Shown piece after piece: positions 1 to 9,552 of a stretch of 64,000 bases of DNA (the first letter of the stretch is position 1; each line of letters begins with the position of its first letter). The DNA comes from an uncultured Psychroflexus sp. (GTDB taxonomy: Bacteria > Bacteroidota > Bacteroidia > Flavobacteriales > Flavobacteriaceae). Position numbers and translations under genes: made by a program. The DNA lies in NCBI GenBank assembly GCA_913062845.1, contig CAJXVZ010000005.1, forward strand, positions 1-64,000, written 5' to 3'. The notes under the pieces were generated by a model that saw only the letters and a list, made by a program, of their open reading frames with translations, was not told where the DNA came from and did no database searches.

Positions 1-240
1 ATTTTAAAATCGTCATAATTTGGAATTTTACTCAATATAATAATTTATATTTACTGGTACAATAACGTAGAATCAAAATATATTAAAAAGCATAACCCAA
101 TCAGGATATTTAAAAGCAAAAACGATATCTGTATAATGATATTTGTAATAAAGAGATATCATTTCATAAATCCAGTATACTGATAATAATATCTGGATTA
201 AGCCTAAAACAATATTGCCATTTTTTTTCAGCACAGTGTT

Positions 241-627
241 TTAGCCTGTTTTTTGATTTTCCAACATTGTGAATTTTTGTTTATCAGTCGGCAAAATGTT
301 TACTAATTCAAATCTTTTTTTGTCTAAAACATTGAAATTAACCAGACTTAAATAAAGTTCAACTACTTTTCGGTCAATCATTATTTTTCCACCACGAGCC
401 AAATGTCGGTCAGTTCCATTTTTCTTAATTCCAGAAATCCAATATTCATCTCCATTTTCTAAGTCATAGTAGTTTCCTGCAATTCCCTGAGCGTTGGAGT
501 TTTTAAGAGCTTTTCCATTAAAATAGACAGTTCTGCCAGATTTTGAGAATTCAGCCATTCCAATCCACGCAGGTCCATTATCTCCATATCCGCTTTTTAA
601 TTCAATATATTTTAATTCAGGTTTCAT
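241..627 (-). CDS. hypothetical protein (small accessory-region protein)
   Basis: 128-aa ORF, co-oriented with its neighbours; no family recognised. Confidence 0.55.
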   Translation of the reverse strand: MKPELKYIELKSGYGDNGPAWIGMAEFSKSGRTVYFNGKALKNSNAQGIAGNYYDLENGDEYWISGIKKNGTDRHLARGGKIMIDRKVVELYLSLVNFNVLDKKRFELVNILPTDKQKFTMLENQKTG

Positions 628-920
628 TTTGCGAGTATATTTTACCGATTGTTAGATTTGGATTCCAATTTCTTAAATCATCGATTTCTTGTTCATTTGG
701 ACTTTCAATCATAACTCCAACATTGGGTTTTCCTTCAACAACTCTCATTCCTGCACCAATCCATTTTTATTTTTCGCAGTAATATTTGTCCATTAAAGTC
801 GAATTTAATAAAATCTCCTGTCATAAATTCTCCATCCAATATATTTCCAGAGAATATAATTCCTCTTCCAGTAATTCTAAAAGTATCGTGAATTTGATAT
901 GTTGCAATATGTTTCATCAA
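617..920 (-). pseudogene. small hypothetical protein gene disrupted by a frameshift
   Basis: ORF 735-920 (MMKHIATYQIHDTFRITGRGII...LLRKIK) is continued in another frame by ...WIGAGMRVVEGKPNVGVMIESPNEQEIDDLRNWNPNLTIGKIYSQNET* ending at 617. Confidence 0.7.
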
Positions 921-926
921 ATGTGC

Positions 927-1062
927 TACAACGGATTGGGCTATATATAGTGCGGTGCAAATTTGCCCCTTTGCCCATATCTTTAATTCACAAATTTAGC
1001 AAATAATCCCATAACTTAGAGTTTAGTAAAAAATACCGCATTATTTATAGCCTCGTGTTGTA
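927..1062. repeat. long imperfect inverted repeat, attC-like (TACAAC ... GTTGTA)
   Basis: TACAAC(927-932) pairs with GTTGTA(1057-1062); GGCTATATATAGTGCGGT pairs with ACCGCATTATTTATAGCC (16/18) with extra unpaired bases on the left arm; ~80-nt loop. Confidence 0.7.
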
Positions 1063-1072
1063 AAACGTTTTT

Positions 1073-1513
1073 TTATTTCGGCCATATAGGGTTTTCACCG
1101 CTTTTGTCAAATAAATATCCAAATTCAATATCAGTTACTACACCATATTCCACATTCAGTGTTGTCCATTTTTTTTCATTAAAATATGATTTGAAAGTAA
1201 AATAATTTTCTTCGTTCCAATTTTCTTTACTCAAGTTATATGATTTGAAAACGTCTTCGATTTGAATTCCGATAATTGGATTTCCATTGATTTCAATTTT
1301 TGGATTTGCAACTCTTATGTAACCTAATTTCCCACTAAATTCATTGTAGAATGTCAATCTCAATTTAAGCTCATTGTATTGGTAAACTTGATTTTTGTCT
1401 TCGTCATCCTCATCTATGATTATTTTACTCGGTTTACCAATCAAACTCAAAATTTGATTTTCTGACATTCCAAATTTTATGTCATTAATTCCGATTCCAG
1501 GTTTGATTTTCAT
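1073..1513 (-). CDS. hypothetical protein
   Basis: 146-aa ORF in the same co-oriented array. Confidence 0.6.
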   Translation of the reverse strand: MKIKPGIGINDIKFGMSENQILSLIGKPSKIIIDEDDEDKNQVYQYNELKLRLTFYNEFSGKLGYIRVANPKIEINGNPIIGIQIEDVFKSYNLSKENWNEENYFTFKSYFNEKKWTTLNVEYGVVTDIEFGYLFDKSGENPIWPK

Positions 1514-1523
1514 ATAATTTTTT

Positions 1524-1976
1524 TTAACACCATTCTATAATCTTCGTTTTAAAATCGACTGGTGTTGGTCCACCAGAACATCCGCCAATTTCCTCTGCAT
1601 TTCGGTCAGTTTCAGTTTCACCGATAATCCATTTTCCAGACTTATGTTTTAGTAAAATTCCTTCTAATATTATTTTTCCACCAGTTAGAGGTTTTTCCTC
1701 GTTATTATATACAATGATTTTATTTTCAGCTATTATGATTTCAGCAGGTTGATTTTCCATTCGCCCATCAAATTCAGTAAAGTATAACTAATAGGTCATT
1801 TTTTCTTGTGGTATACTGTCGGTTTTTATTAATTCAGTTTTTGGGTACTGTTTTTCAGAGAAGTCAAAATTATCAGTTCTCTTTCCCATAGCAGTTCCAA
1901 TAAAAATCATAATTCCAATTTATACCAAACTCCCAATTCCGAGGATAATTAATATTATATTTAGGACTTTCTTCAA
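1524..1976 (-). pseudogene. hypothetical membrane-anchored protein gene with two in-frame stops
   Basis: ORF 1524-1760 continues in frame upstream through TAG (1788-1790) and TAA (1920-1922) as KKVLNIILIILGIGSLV*IGIMIFIGTAMGKRTDNFDFSEKQYPKTELIKTDSIPQEKMTY*LYFTEFDGRMENQ... Confidence 0.65.
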
Positions 1977-2040
1977 AATGTTCTACAACTAGCACATATC
2001 ATTAAAAATACACCACTTTTTAATAAAAACAAACAAAATC

Positions 2041-4425
2041 CTAAAAATCCACAACCACACCAATCGAAGGTAATGGCGAACTGCTGTCTAATTGTTCAAT
2101 CTGAACGACATTTCTTGGCATGATGATGTTACCAGCCTCATCCCGCTGTAAACCATAATTAGGCGGTTCTGGGATTTGTTGGGCTAAGATGTTTTGAATT
2201 TCCAGAAATACATTGAGAGAGAACTTAGCAAAATTCCATTTTTTATCGATTCGTACATCAGTCTGGTTAAAGGCGCTTAACCTGTTTTCACCAAAATTTG
2301 AATAATCAATCAACAGTTCGGGATAGGTATTTTGAGCGTTAGTGGCTTCCACATCAACTTGCGCGAAAGGTGTTCTGCCAATATATCGCATCCTGGTACT
2401 GAGTTCCCAGTTTTTACCAAATTGATAGCCGCCGGTAAAGGTCAATAAATGTCTGCTGTCCCAGGCGCTCGGAAGATAATTATCCTGATCAAAACCTGTA
2501 AATTCACTTCTGAAAAAAGTATAGGCCAATATGGCATAAAAGTCCTTAGACAACTTCTTTTGGTATAAGAATTCCAAACCATATGTTCTGCCCAGTCCGA
2601 CACTGGCCACGGGTTCATTACCCAGTACTTCAAAACCGCCACCAAGATTGGCCAGAGAAATACCATCGGTAACCGATACCGGATAGTCGCGGTATTTTTT
2701 GTAAAAGCCTTCCAGAGAAAACTTGGAATCTCTGTTTGGTAAAAATTCGATGCCTAAAACCGTATGATCGTTTTCAATATAATCTACATTTTGATTGACG
2801 AAGTTTTGGCCGTTGTCCTGAAAACCTAAAACCGTATAAGGCGGTATCTTGTAATACCTGCCCCAGGAGGCGTTGACGCTCCACTTCTGCTCTTCATCTA
2901 AAGCATAAGACACTGAAAAACGCGGACTCAAAGTCGATAATAAATCATTTCCTCCTCTGGTAAAATCATTGGCATCTGCTCTTATTCCAAGAGAAATTCC
3001 AAATCTTTCATTAAAAAAGCGTCGTGATGCCTGTGCATGCATGCCATATCTTATTAAAGATAAATCTGAATTAAAGCTAAAGTTATTGGTAACATCTAAG
3101 GTGTTATTCGTATAGTTGGCCTGCTGAACCACAAAACCGGCTTTGACCTTCCAATCTCCGTAAAAGCGGTTGTAGTTGTATCTCAATTTTATTTCTTGTT
3201 CGGTTGAATTATTCCTAAAAAAGGGATCTGATTGATTAACGTTGTCTTCAAAACGGGTAAAATCATTTTGCAAATAATTGGTGCTGATCGTTGTGGTCAT
3301 AAATCCGGGTACCTCTTTAAATCGTCTTTTCCAGGTTGCCCCGATGGTGTTGGTTCGCTGCTTAATTACCGGTACCTGATCGAGCTGGGCTTGCTGCTCT
3401 GCATCGATATCATCCGGCACATTGATAGAAAAATTGTCGATTGATCCAACACCGGTCAGGTAGATCTCATTATAATCATCAATTTTATGAGTAAACTTGT
3501 ATTGGTAATCCCAGTAATCCGGCAAAAATGGCAAACCGATCACCTGAAACAAAAACTGCAAATAAGAACGCCTTACCGAAACTATAAATGAAGTATCACT
3601 GGCGTCTTTATCGCCCTTAAACAATGGACCTTCAAATGTAAGGGCAGTTTCGCTACTGCTTAACCTGATATTGGTTCTGAAATCTCTGTTGTTTCCATTC
3701 CTTTGGTCAAATTGAAGTATACCGGATAAGGCATTATCGTACTCTGCACCAAAGGCACTGGTTGAAAGCGTTACATTATTAAAAAAGCTCACATTCAGTA
3801 ATCCTACCGGTCCGCCGGCACTTCCCTGTGTGGCAAAGTGGTTAATGTTTGGGATCTCCACACCATCGAGATAATACACATTTTCATTGGGTGCACCACC
3901 ACGAATAATGACATCATTTCTAAATCCACCTATAGAACTGGCCACACCGGGTAAGGATTGCACGACTTTTGCAATATCGTTGTTACCACCGGGATATGTC
4001 GCAATTTCAACAGCAGAAAGCGATTGAATGGACAGTGGCGTTTCTTCCTTTTTTCGAAAGGGATTAGGTTGAATCGTAACCGCTTCGAGTTGAGTAGCTG
4101 TTTCAACCAATTCAAAATTTTCTTCGACATTGCCAACAGATTTGACGATCACATTAAACCTTAAAACCGGTTCGTAACCTACGTAGGAGGCTTTAAGTGT
4201 AACAGGCTTTGTGGGAACATCTTTGATAACATAGTAGCCATCAATATCCGTAACTGCACCAAGTTGTGTATCTAAAACCTGTACCGTTGCTCCAAGAATC
4301 GGCTCTCCGGTTTCAAAATCATAAACATAACCTGACAATTCTCCGGTATCCTGAGCTATAGCAAAAGAACTGATTAAAAAAATATACAGATATCTCAACT
4401 TCAGGTTTAATATCAACATGATCAA
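2041..4425 (-). CDS. TonB-dependent receptor with carboxypeptidase-like regulatory domain
   Basis: GELSGYVYDFETGEPILGATVQVLDTQLGAVTDIDGYY N-terminal domain, plug domain (NDVIIRGGAPNENVYYLDGVEIP), C-terminal beta-barrel. Confidence 0.9.
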   Translation of the reverse strand: MIMLILNLKLRYLYIFLISSFAIAQDTGELSGYVYDFETGEPILGATVQVLDTQLGAVTDIDGYYVIKDVPTKPVTLKASYVGYEPVLRFNVIVKSVGNVEENFELVETATQLEAVTIQPNPFRKKEETPLSIQSLSAVEIATYPGGNNDIAKVVQSLPGVASSIGGFRNDVIIRGGAPNENVYYLDGVEIPNINHFATQGSAGGPVGLLNVSFFNNVTLSTSAFGAEYDNALSGILQFDQRNGNNRDFRTNIRLSSSETALTFEGPLFKGDKDASDTSFIVSVRRSYLQFLFQVIGLPFLPDYWDYQYKFTHKIDDYNEIYLTGVGSIDNFSINVPDDIDAEQQAQLDQVPVIKQRTNTIGATWKRRFKEVPGFMTTTISTNYLQNDFTRFEDNVNQSDPFFRNNSTEQEIKLRYNYNRFYGDWKVKAGFVVQQANYTNNTLDVTNNFSFNSDLSLIRYGMHAQASRRFFNERFGISLGIRADANDFTRGGNDLLSTLSPRFSVSYALDEEQKWSVNASWGRYYKIPPYTVLGFQDNGQNFVNQNVDYIENDHTVLGIEFLPNRDSKFSLEGFYKKYRDYPVSVTDGISLANLGGGFEVLGNEPVASVGLGRTYGLEFLYQKKLSKDFYAILAYTFFRSEFTGFDQDNYLPSAWDSRHLLTFTGGYQFGKNWELSTRMRYIGRTPFAQVDVEATNAQNTYPELLIDYSNFGENRLSAFNQTDVRIDKKWNFAKFSLNVFLEIQNILAQQIPEPPNYGLQRDEAGNIIMPRNVVQIEQLDSSSPLPSIGVVVDF

Positions 4426-4435
4426 AATACTTAGA

Positions 4436-5128
4436 TTAATTCAAACTGAAATAAACCGTCACCGTAGCTTCAACCTTTATTTTATCGAAGTTGACATCTA
4501 AAGCTGAATCGTTCATAGATGCCTGCAATACATTTGCACCCATATTTGCTGACCTCATCATAGGATATGTTTGCGTCTGAAGGTCAGAAATAAATATTGC
4601 AGAACCTAGCTCCTGTTCAAGGGGTTTGAGCATCTCCTCTGCCTGTCTTTTTGCTTTTTCAACGGCTTTGCCCTTCAGTTCGATTTTGAGCTCTTCCAAT
4701 TTACTGTACTCAGTTTTGAGTAGTCTGACATTAGAAATATCTTCTTTTTCCAAACCTTTAAAAACACTTCCGGCGACAAGTGCATCAAAAAGAACCAATT
4801 CGTAGGTTTTAATTTTTTGAACATCAGTTTTCTTCAAAAAGTAATCTCTGAAATTACTGGCCATATTGGTAAGCACTAATTGCTTTTTTAAGTCGATTCC
4901 GTTTTTTGAAAGCACCTTTTCCATTCTGTTTTCAAGCTCTTCTACCGAAATTTTTCCATTGGTATCAGCTTCTGATAGCGTGATGGATAAGGTGATTTTA
5001 TCCGCATAAACTTCCTGCGTGTAGGTCGCTTTGGTTTGTAAATGTGGTGTATGGCTTAATTCAAAATTTTGGGCAATTGAAAAATGAGTTATAAAAAAGC
5101 AAATAATGATGATCTTGAAAACTTTCAT
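4436..5128 (-). CDS. SIMPL domain (DUF541) protein
   Basis: 230 aa with signal peptide; typical SIMPL architecture; probably co-transcribed with the TonB receptor. Confidence 0.7.
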   Translation of the reverse strand: MKVFKIIIICFFITHFSIAQNFELSHTPHLQTKATYTQEVYADKITLSITLSEADTNGKISVEELENRMEKVLSKNGIDLKKQLVLTNMASNFRDYFLKKTDVQKIKTYELVLFDALVAGSVFKGLEKEDISNVRLLKTEYSKLEELKIELKGKAVEKAKRQAEEMLKPLEQELGSAIFISDLQTQTYPMMRSANMGANVLQASMNDSALDVNFDKIKVEATVTVYFSLN

Positions 5129-5252
5129 GGTTCATAGTTTAGTTTAAAAATAGAAATATCAACAAAGAAATAAATATTCTTTATTTGATAATTCAACTCT
5201 TTATATAAAGTTATGCTAATTTTGGATTAAAAACAGATCCATTTATAATCCC

Positions 5253-6470
5253 CTATTCAACAATTTTTCCGGATTTATCAATCTTTACCCATTTGCCTAT
5301 GCCCTTGCGGTCTTTTAGTTCTTTATAAGACTTGTAAATTTTAACCTGATTTCTGTCTTCCGGAAAGTCCAGCCTGACCCATGCGTAGCCATTTTCAAAA
5401 TCAGTTGCGCTGGCATATTTTAGTGGTATGATTTCATTTCCCTGTTTGTCAATATACCCAAAGTGGTAGTAATTTCCGATTCTTTTGGAAACTCTGGCAA
5501 AACCTTCAACGAACCAGAAAGCATGATCGTATTTGAAAGGAATGACTGTTTTACCTTTAACATCTATGAATCCTCTCTTGTCATTTTTTTTTGCACTTAT
5601 CAAACCGTCTGTAAAATCACCAAAGTTTTGGTATTTACAAGAAATAACTTCCTTGCCTTTTCGATTTACAAAACCGTAGAAACCTTCTTTATTCTGAACT
5701 TCCATAAGTCCGTTTTTATTGAATGGTAGTCTTAAAGCGCGGTACTTTACAGGTATAGCAATATCGCCTTCAGTGTTTAAGAGTCCTTGGAGATTATCTT
5801 TGGTAGCCAGGATAAAGGACAAATCATTCGAAGGTTGTAGTCTGTATCTTTTGGTAGAATATTTTATCTTGAGATTGTTATCTCTGATTTCATATAAATC
5901 TCCCGATTGCATTATAAAATATTCCTTAGCCTGTACAATGACATCATATTTTCTAGGGAGTACAAAATTCCCTAAACTATCTATCAAACCCAAAGTCCCT
6001 TTACCATAGCTTATTTGTTTGCCAATAAGGTAGTAAGGATAAAAACGTGTACCAAATACAGGATTACCAATCTTGGAACCCATTGTTCTGCTCCGATGAT
6101 GATGTGGTTTACAGATTTCCAAAGATTTTTTTACACTTAGTAATTGTATATCAGATGGCCACTGTCCAAAACGCTTGAGTATTCTTCCTTGACTGTTTCT
6201 AAATAAATAGACATTTTCAGGAGGATTTCCAATTACAGAATTCCAATTGAGCGCTCTGGGCTGTTCAGAATTGAGTTGACTACCCCTGTTTTTGTAAGCC
6301 GAAAAATAGTCTAACTCTACCATTTGCTGGCCTTGACTAAAAGAATAATAGTTGATGATTGGATCAATGTCAAAGTCTTCACCAAAACCCTGTCCACACA
6401 TACTGATACTTATCAGCACACTTAAAATACAAAATTTCAAAATCATATAAAATATAATATACCAGACCAA
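5253..6470 (-). CDS. WG repeat-containing protein
   Basis: Repeated motifs such as YGFVNRKGKEVISCKYQNFGDFTDGLISAKKNDKRGFIDVKGKTVIPFKYD. Confidence 0.85.
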   Translation of the reverse strand: MVWYIIFYMILKFCILSVLISISMCGQGFGEDFDIDPIINYYSFSQGQQMVELDYFSAYKNRGSQLNSEQPRALNWNSVIGNPPENVYLFRNSQGRILKRFGQWPSDIQLLSVKKSLEICKPHHHRSRTMGSKIGNPVFGTRFYPYYLIGKQISYGKGTLGLIDSLGNFVLPRKYDVIVQAKEYFIMQSGDLYEIRDNNLKIKYSTKRYRLQPSNDLSFILATKDNLQGLLNTEGDIAIPVKYRALRLPFNKNGLMEVQNKEGFYGFVNRKGKEVISCKYQNFGDFTDGLISAKKNDKRGFIDVKGKTVIPFKYDHAFWFVEGFARVSKRIGNYYHFGYIDKQGNEIIPLKYASATDFENGYAWVRLDFPEDRNQVKIYKSYKELKDRKGIGKWVKIDKSGKIVE

Positions 6471-6583
6471 AACCTGTGCCAGATTAAACGAATAAGTGAT
6501 GACTAATGAAAATAAATTATATTTACTTTAGAAGTGTTCATAAATTTAAAAAGAAATAACAACTCAAAAAACCTGTCATTATT

Positions 6584-6591
6584 TATATTTG
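6584..6591 (+). promoter_or_regulatory. Bacteroidota -7 box TATATTTG upstream of dnaX
   Basis: Match to TAnnTTTG ending 4 nt before the ATG at 6596. Confidence 0.5.
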
Positions 6592-6595
6592 CCTT

Positions 6596-8368
6596 ATGGA
6601 TCATTTTATAGTTTCTGCGAGAAAATACAGACCTTCCACTTTTGAAGAAGTTGTCGGGCAAAATGCGGTTACAAATACCTTAAAGAACGCTATAGACAAT
6701 AATCATCTGGCACAGGCGCTTTTGTTTACCGGACCTAGAGGTGTTGGGAAAACTTCTTGTGCGCGTATTCTGGCAAAAATGGTCAATGAGCAATCCGGTT
6801 CTGATGTATCTGATTTTGCATTCAATATTTTTGAATTGGATGCGGCTTCAAACAACTCTGTTGATGACATCAGAAATTTAAATGATCAGGTTAGAATTCC
6901 ACCTCAAACCGGCAGTTACAAGGTTTATATTATAGACGAGGTGCACATGCTGTCTTCTTCAGCTTTCAATGCATTTCTGAAAACCCTTGAAGAACCGCCA
7001 AAACACGCCATTTTTATTCTGGCAACAACTGAAAAGCATAAGATCATCCCTACTATATTATCAAGATGTCAGGTCTTTGATTTTAAACGTATTACCATAC
7101 AGGACATAAAAGAGCACTTAAAGTATGTTTCAGAAAAGGAAGGGGTTACCGCTGAGGATGAAGCCCTTCAGATCATTGCTCAAAAATCTGACGGCGCTAT
7201 GCGGGATGCGCTTTCCACTTATGACAGGGTTGTAAGTTATTGCGGTACAAATCTTACCCGCACAGCAGTAGCCGAAAACCTTAATGTACTTGACTTTGAG
7301 ACTTTCCTCAAGGCTTCTGAATACCTTTTGGACAATGATATCCCAAATGTATTGATCTACTTTAACCAGATCCTGGCCAAAGGATACGATGGTCAGCATT
7401 TTATAAGTGGTCTGGCATCGCACTTCAGAGATCTTTTGGTTTGTAAAAATCCATCGACGCTAGAGTTACTGGATGTGAGTGATAAGTCTAAGCAGGAATA
7501 CCTTAAACAGGCTGAAAGCTTTAGTATGACAAAGCTGCTGGAATTTATTGAATTAGCCAATACCTGTGACTTTAACTACAAACTCAGCCAGAACAAACTT
7601 TTACATGTTGAATTATGTTTGATGAAGCTGGCCTCTTTCAATTCGACAGCTACTGAAAAAAAAAAGTCTAATGGCATAATTAAGGCAGATGATGTTCAAA
7701 AAAAGCCTGTTTCTGTAAATTCAAAAAACTCCGAAATTACCGTTGAGGATTCATCAAATATTGAAGAACCCAATACACAAAAACAATCTGAAGAATTAAA
7801 TCAGGAAGAAAACCATACAGAAACAGAAAAAGAAGCTGATCTTCAAAAAGCTGAGAAAACAGCGCAGATCTCTGAAAAAGCAACAAAACCACAAAACGAT
7901 ACTTCTGCAGCAGAGCGCAAAAGCGGATTATCTCTTAAATCTATTCTATATAAGAAAAACCACGTCAACAAGGTTAAAGAAAATCAGAAGGAAGAAGAGG
8001 TAATGGATGAAAATTTCAGCCTTGACGAGTTAAAAAAATCCTGGATAAAATTTGCTGAGATCATAGATAAAAAAGGCGAAAAGCTACTGGCCTCTACACT
8101 GCTTTCTGATATTCCTAAGCTGAAAGACAAAACCATTGTGATCAATATGCCCAATGAAACCATGAAAATTGAAATTCTGCATAATAAAAGCCGGATTTTA
8201 AAATACCTCAGCAATAGTTTAAAAAACACCCATATAGATCTGGAAATTAATGTTTTGGCTTCAGAAAGCAAAAAATTTATGCATACCAGTGAGGAGAAAT
8301 TCAAGCATTTTGTAGAAAAGAATCCCAATATTGAATTACTTAGACAAAAATTAGATTTAGATTTTTAA
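6596..8368 (+). CDS. dnaX: DNA polymerase III subunit gamma/tau
   Basis: ARKYRPSTFEEVVGQNAVTNTLKNAI, Walker A GPRGVGKTSCARI, DEVHMLSSSAFNAFLKTLEEPP. Confidence 0.96.
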   Translation: MDHFIVSARKYRPSTFEEVVGQNAVTNTLKNAIDNNHLAQALLFTGPRGVGKTSCARILAKMVNEQSGSDVSDFAFNIFELDAASNNSVDDIRNLNDQVRIPPQTGSYKVYIIDEVHMLSSSAFNAFLKTLEEPPKHAIFILATTEKHKIIPTILSRCQVFDFKRITIQDIKEHLKYVSEKEGVTAEDEALQIIAQKSDGAMRDALSTYDRVVSYCGTNLTRTAVAENLNVLDFETFLKASEYLLDNDIPNVLIYFNQILAKGYDGQHFISGLASHFRDLLVCKNPSTLELLDVSDKSKQEYLKQAESFSMTKLLEFIELANTCDFNYKLSQNKLLHVELCLMKLASFNSTATEKKKSNGIIKADDVQKKPVSVNSKNSEITVEDSSNIEEPNTQKQSEELNQEENHTETEKEADLQKAEKTAQISEKATKPQNDTSAAERKSGLSLKSILYKKNHVNKVKENQKEEEVMDENFSLDELKKSWIKFAEIIDKKGEKLLASTLLSDIPKLKDKTIVINMPNETMKIEILHNKSRILKYLSNSLKNTHIDLEINVLASESKKFMHTSEEKFKHFVEKNPNIELLRQKLDLDF

Positions 8369-8953
8369 ATGATGTTAGGACTAAAGTTACCAACAGACCC
8401 AAGATGGGCCAATATTGCAGAAAAGAATATAGAAGAAATTTTAATAGACCACGCTTACTGCGAACAAAAGGCAGCTTCAACAGCGATATCATTGATTGTT
8501 AGCTTCCCCGAATACGAAGGAGTGGTAACAAAAATGACCGAACTGGTTCAGGAAGAGATGAGTCACTTCAAAATGGTTCATGACCTGATTAAGGATAAAG
8601 GCATTACAATGGGTCGTGATCGCAAAGATCATTACGTTATTGCGTTGCTTAAATTTTTTCCTAAAGGCGGTAGCCGGGTAACACAATTGGTACATAGGTT
8701 ACTCTATGCCGGATTAATTGAAGCAAGAAGCTGCGAGCGATTCAGACTACTTTCAGAACAATTAGAAGACAAATATCTGAGGCAATTTTACAGAAAACTG
8801 ATGATCTCCGAAGCCAATCACTATACTTTGTTCCTGAAATTGGCCAGAAAATATGGAGATGAACAGGAAGTCAATCAAAAATGGCAGGATCTTCTGGAAT
8901 ATGAAGCCGGGATCATGAAAAATCTGGGGCAGCATGAAAGTATTCATGGTTAA
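8369..8953 (+). CDS. miaE: tRNA-(ms2io6A)-hydroxylase-like (MiaE) diiron protein
   Basis: 194 aa; HAYCEQKAASTAISLIVSFPE...EEMSHFKMVHDLI...EARSCERFRLLSE...SEANHYTLFLKLARKY. Confidence 0.88.
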   Translation: MMLGLKLPTDPRWANIAEKNIEEILIDHAYCEQKAASTAISLIVSFPEYEGVVTKMTELVQEEMSHFKMVHDLIKDKGITMGRDRKDHYVIALLKFFPKGGSRVTQLVHRLLYAGLIEARSCERFRLLSEQLEDKYLRQFYRKLMISEANHYTLFLKLARKYGDEQEVNQKWQDLLEYEAGIMKNLGQHESIHG

Positions 8954-9070
8954 AATAGTCTCTCCCATTCGGATATCTGGAGACTCTCCTAAAGATAAGG
9001 CTTGAAATGATTATTATTTTCTATTTTAAATTTTTATTCTAAATTTATAATTAATAGTAAACCAACCACC

Positions 9071-9546
9071 ATGAAAAGTATAAAAGTAGAATTTAAATGG
9101 GCTTTAGTCTTTACCATAATGAGCATGTTATGGATGGCTTTGGAAAAAGCCACAGGACTTCACGATGTTAAGAAGAACATTACATCTACACAAATCTCTA
9201 TGCCATACCGGCTATCATAATTTATGTTCTGGCCCTAAGGGATAAAAAAATTAATTTCTATAATCGGAAAGTAACATACAAACAGTTATTTATAAGTGGT
9301 TTGATATTAAGTCTGATGATAGCTTTACTGGCACCTCTTAGTACATTTGTTTCAGTTGAATATATCTCACCGGATTATTTTGAAAATGCCATAAGTATGA
9401 GTGTAAAAAACCAGATGAAGACACAAATAGAAGCTGAAGAATACTTCAGTACAGGTAATTACATGCTTCAAAACCTGATTGCTGCCCCGGTTATGGGAAT
9501 CATAACAACTCTGGTTGTAGCCATTTTCCTGAGGTCAAAATCCTAA
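9071..9546 (+). pseudogene. DUF4199-like membrane protein gene disrupted by a frameshift
   Basis: ATG at 9071 reads MKSIKVEFKWALVFTIMSMLWMALEKATGLHDVKKN..., then the frame shifts to HYIYTNLYAIPAIIIYVLALRDKKINFYNRKVTYKQLFISGLILSLMIALLAPLS... Confidence 0.8.
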
Positions 9547-9552
9547 TGAAAA

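Noticed and set aside
1-240. Hairpins near the window start (AATCCAG...CTGGATT; GATATC repeats)
   Set aside because: Short stems in very AT-rich sequence at the window edge; could be chance, and context is missing.
543-782. 79-aa plus-strand ORF opposite the small-gene array
   Set aside because: Antisense to the supported 241-627 and 617-920 genes; composition typical of a shadow ORF.
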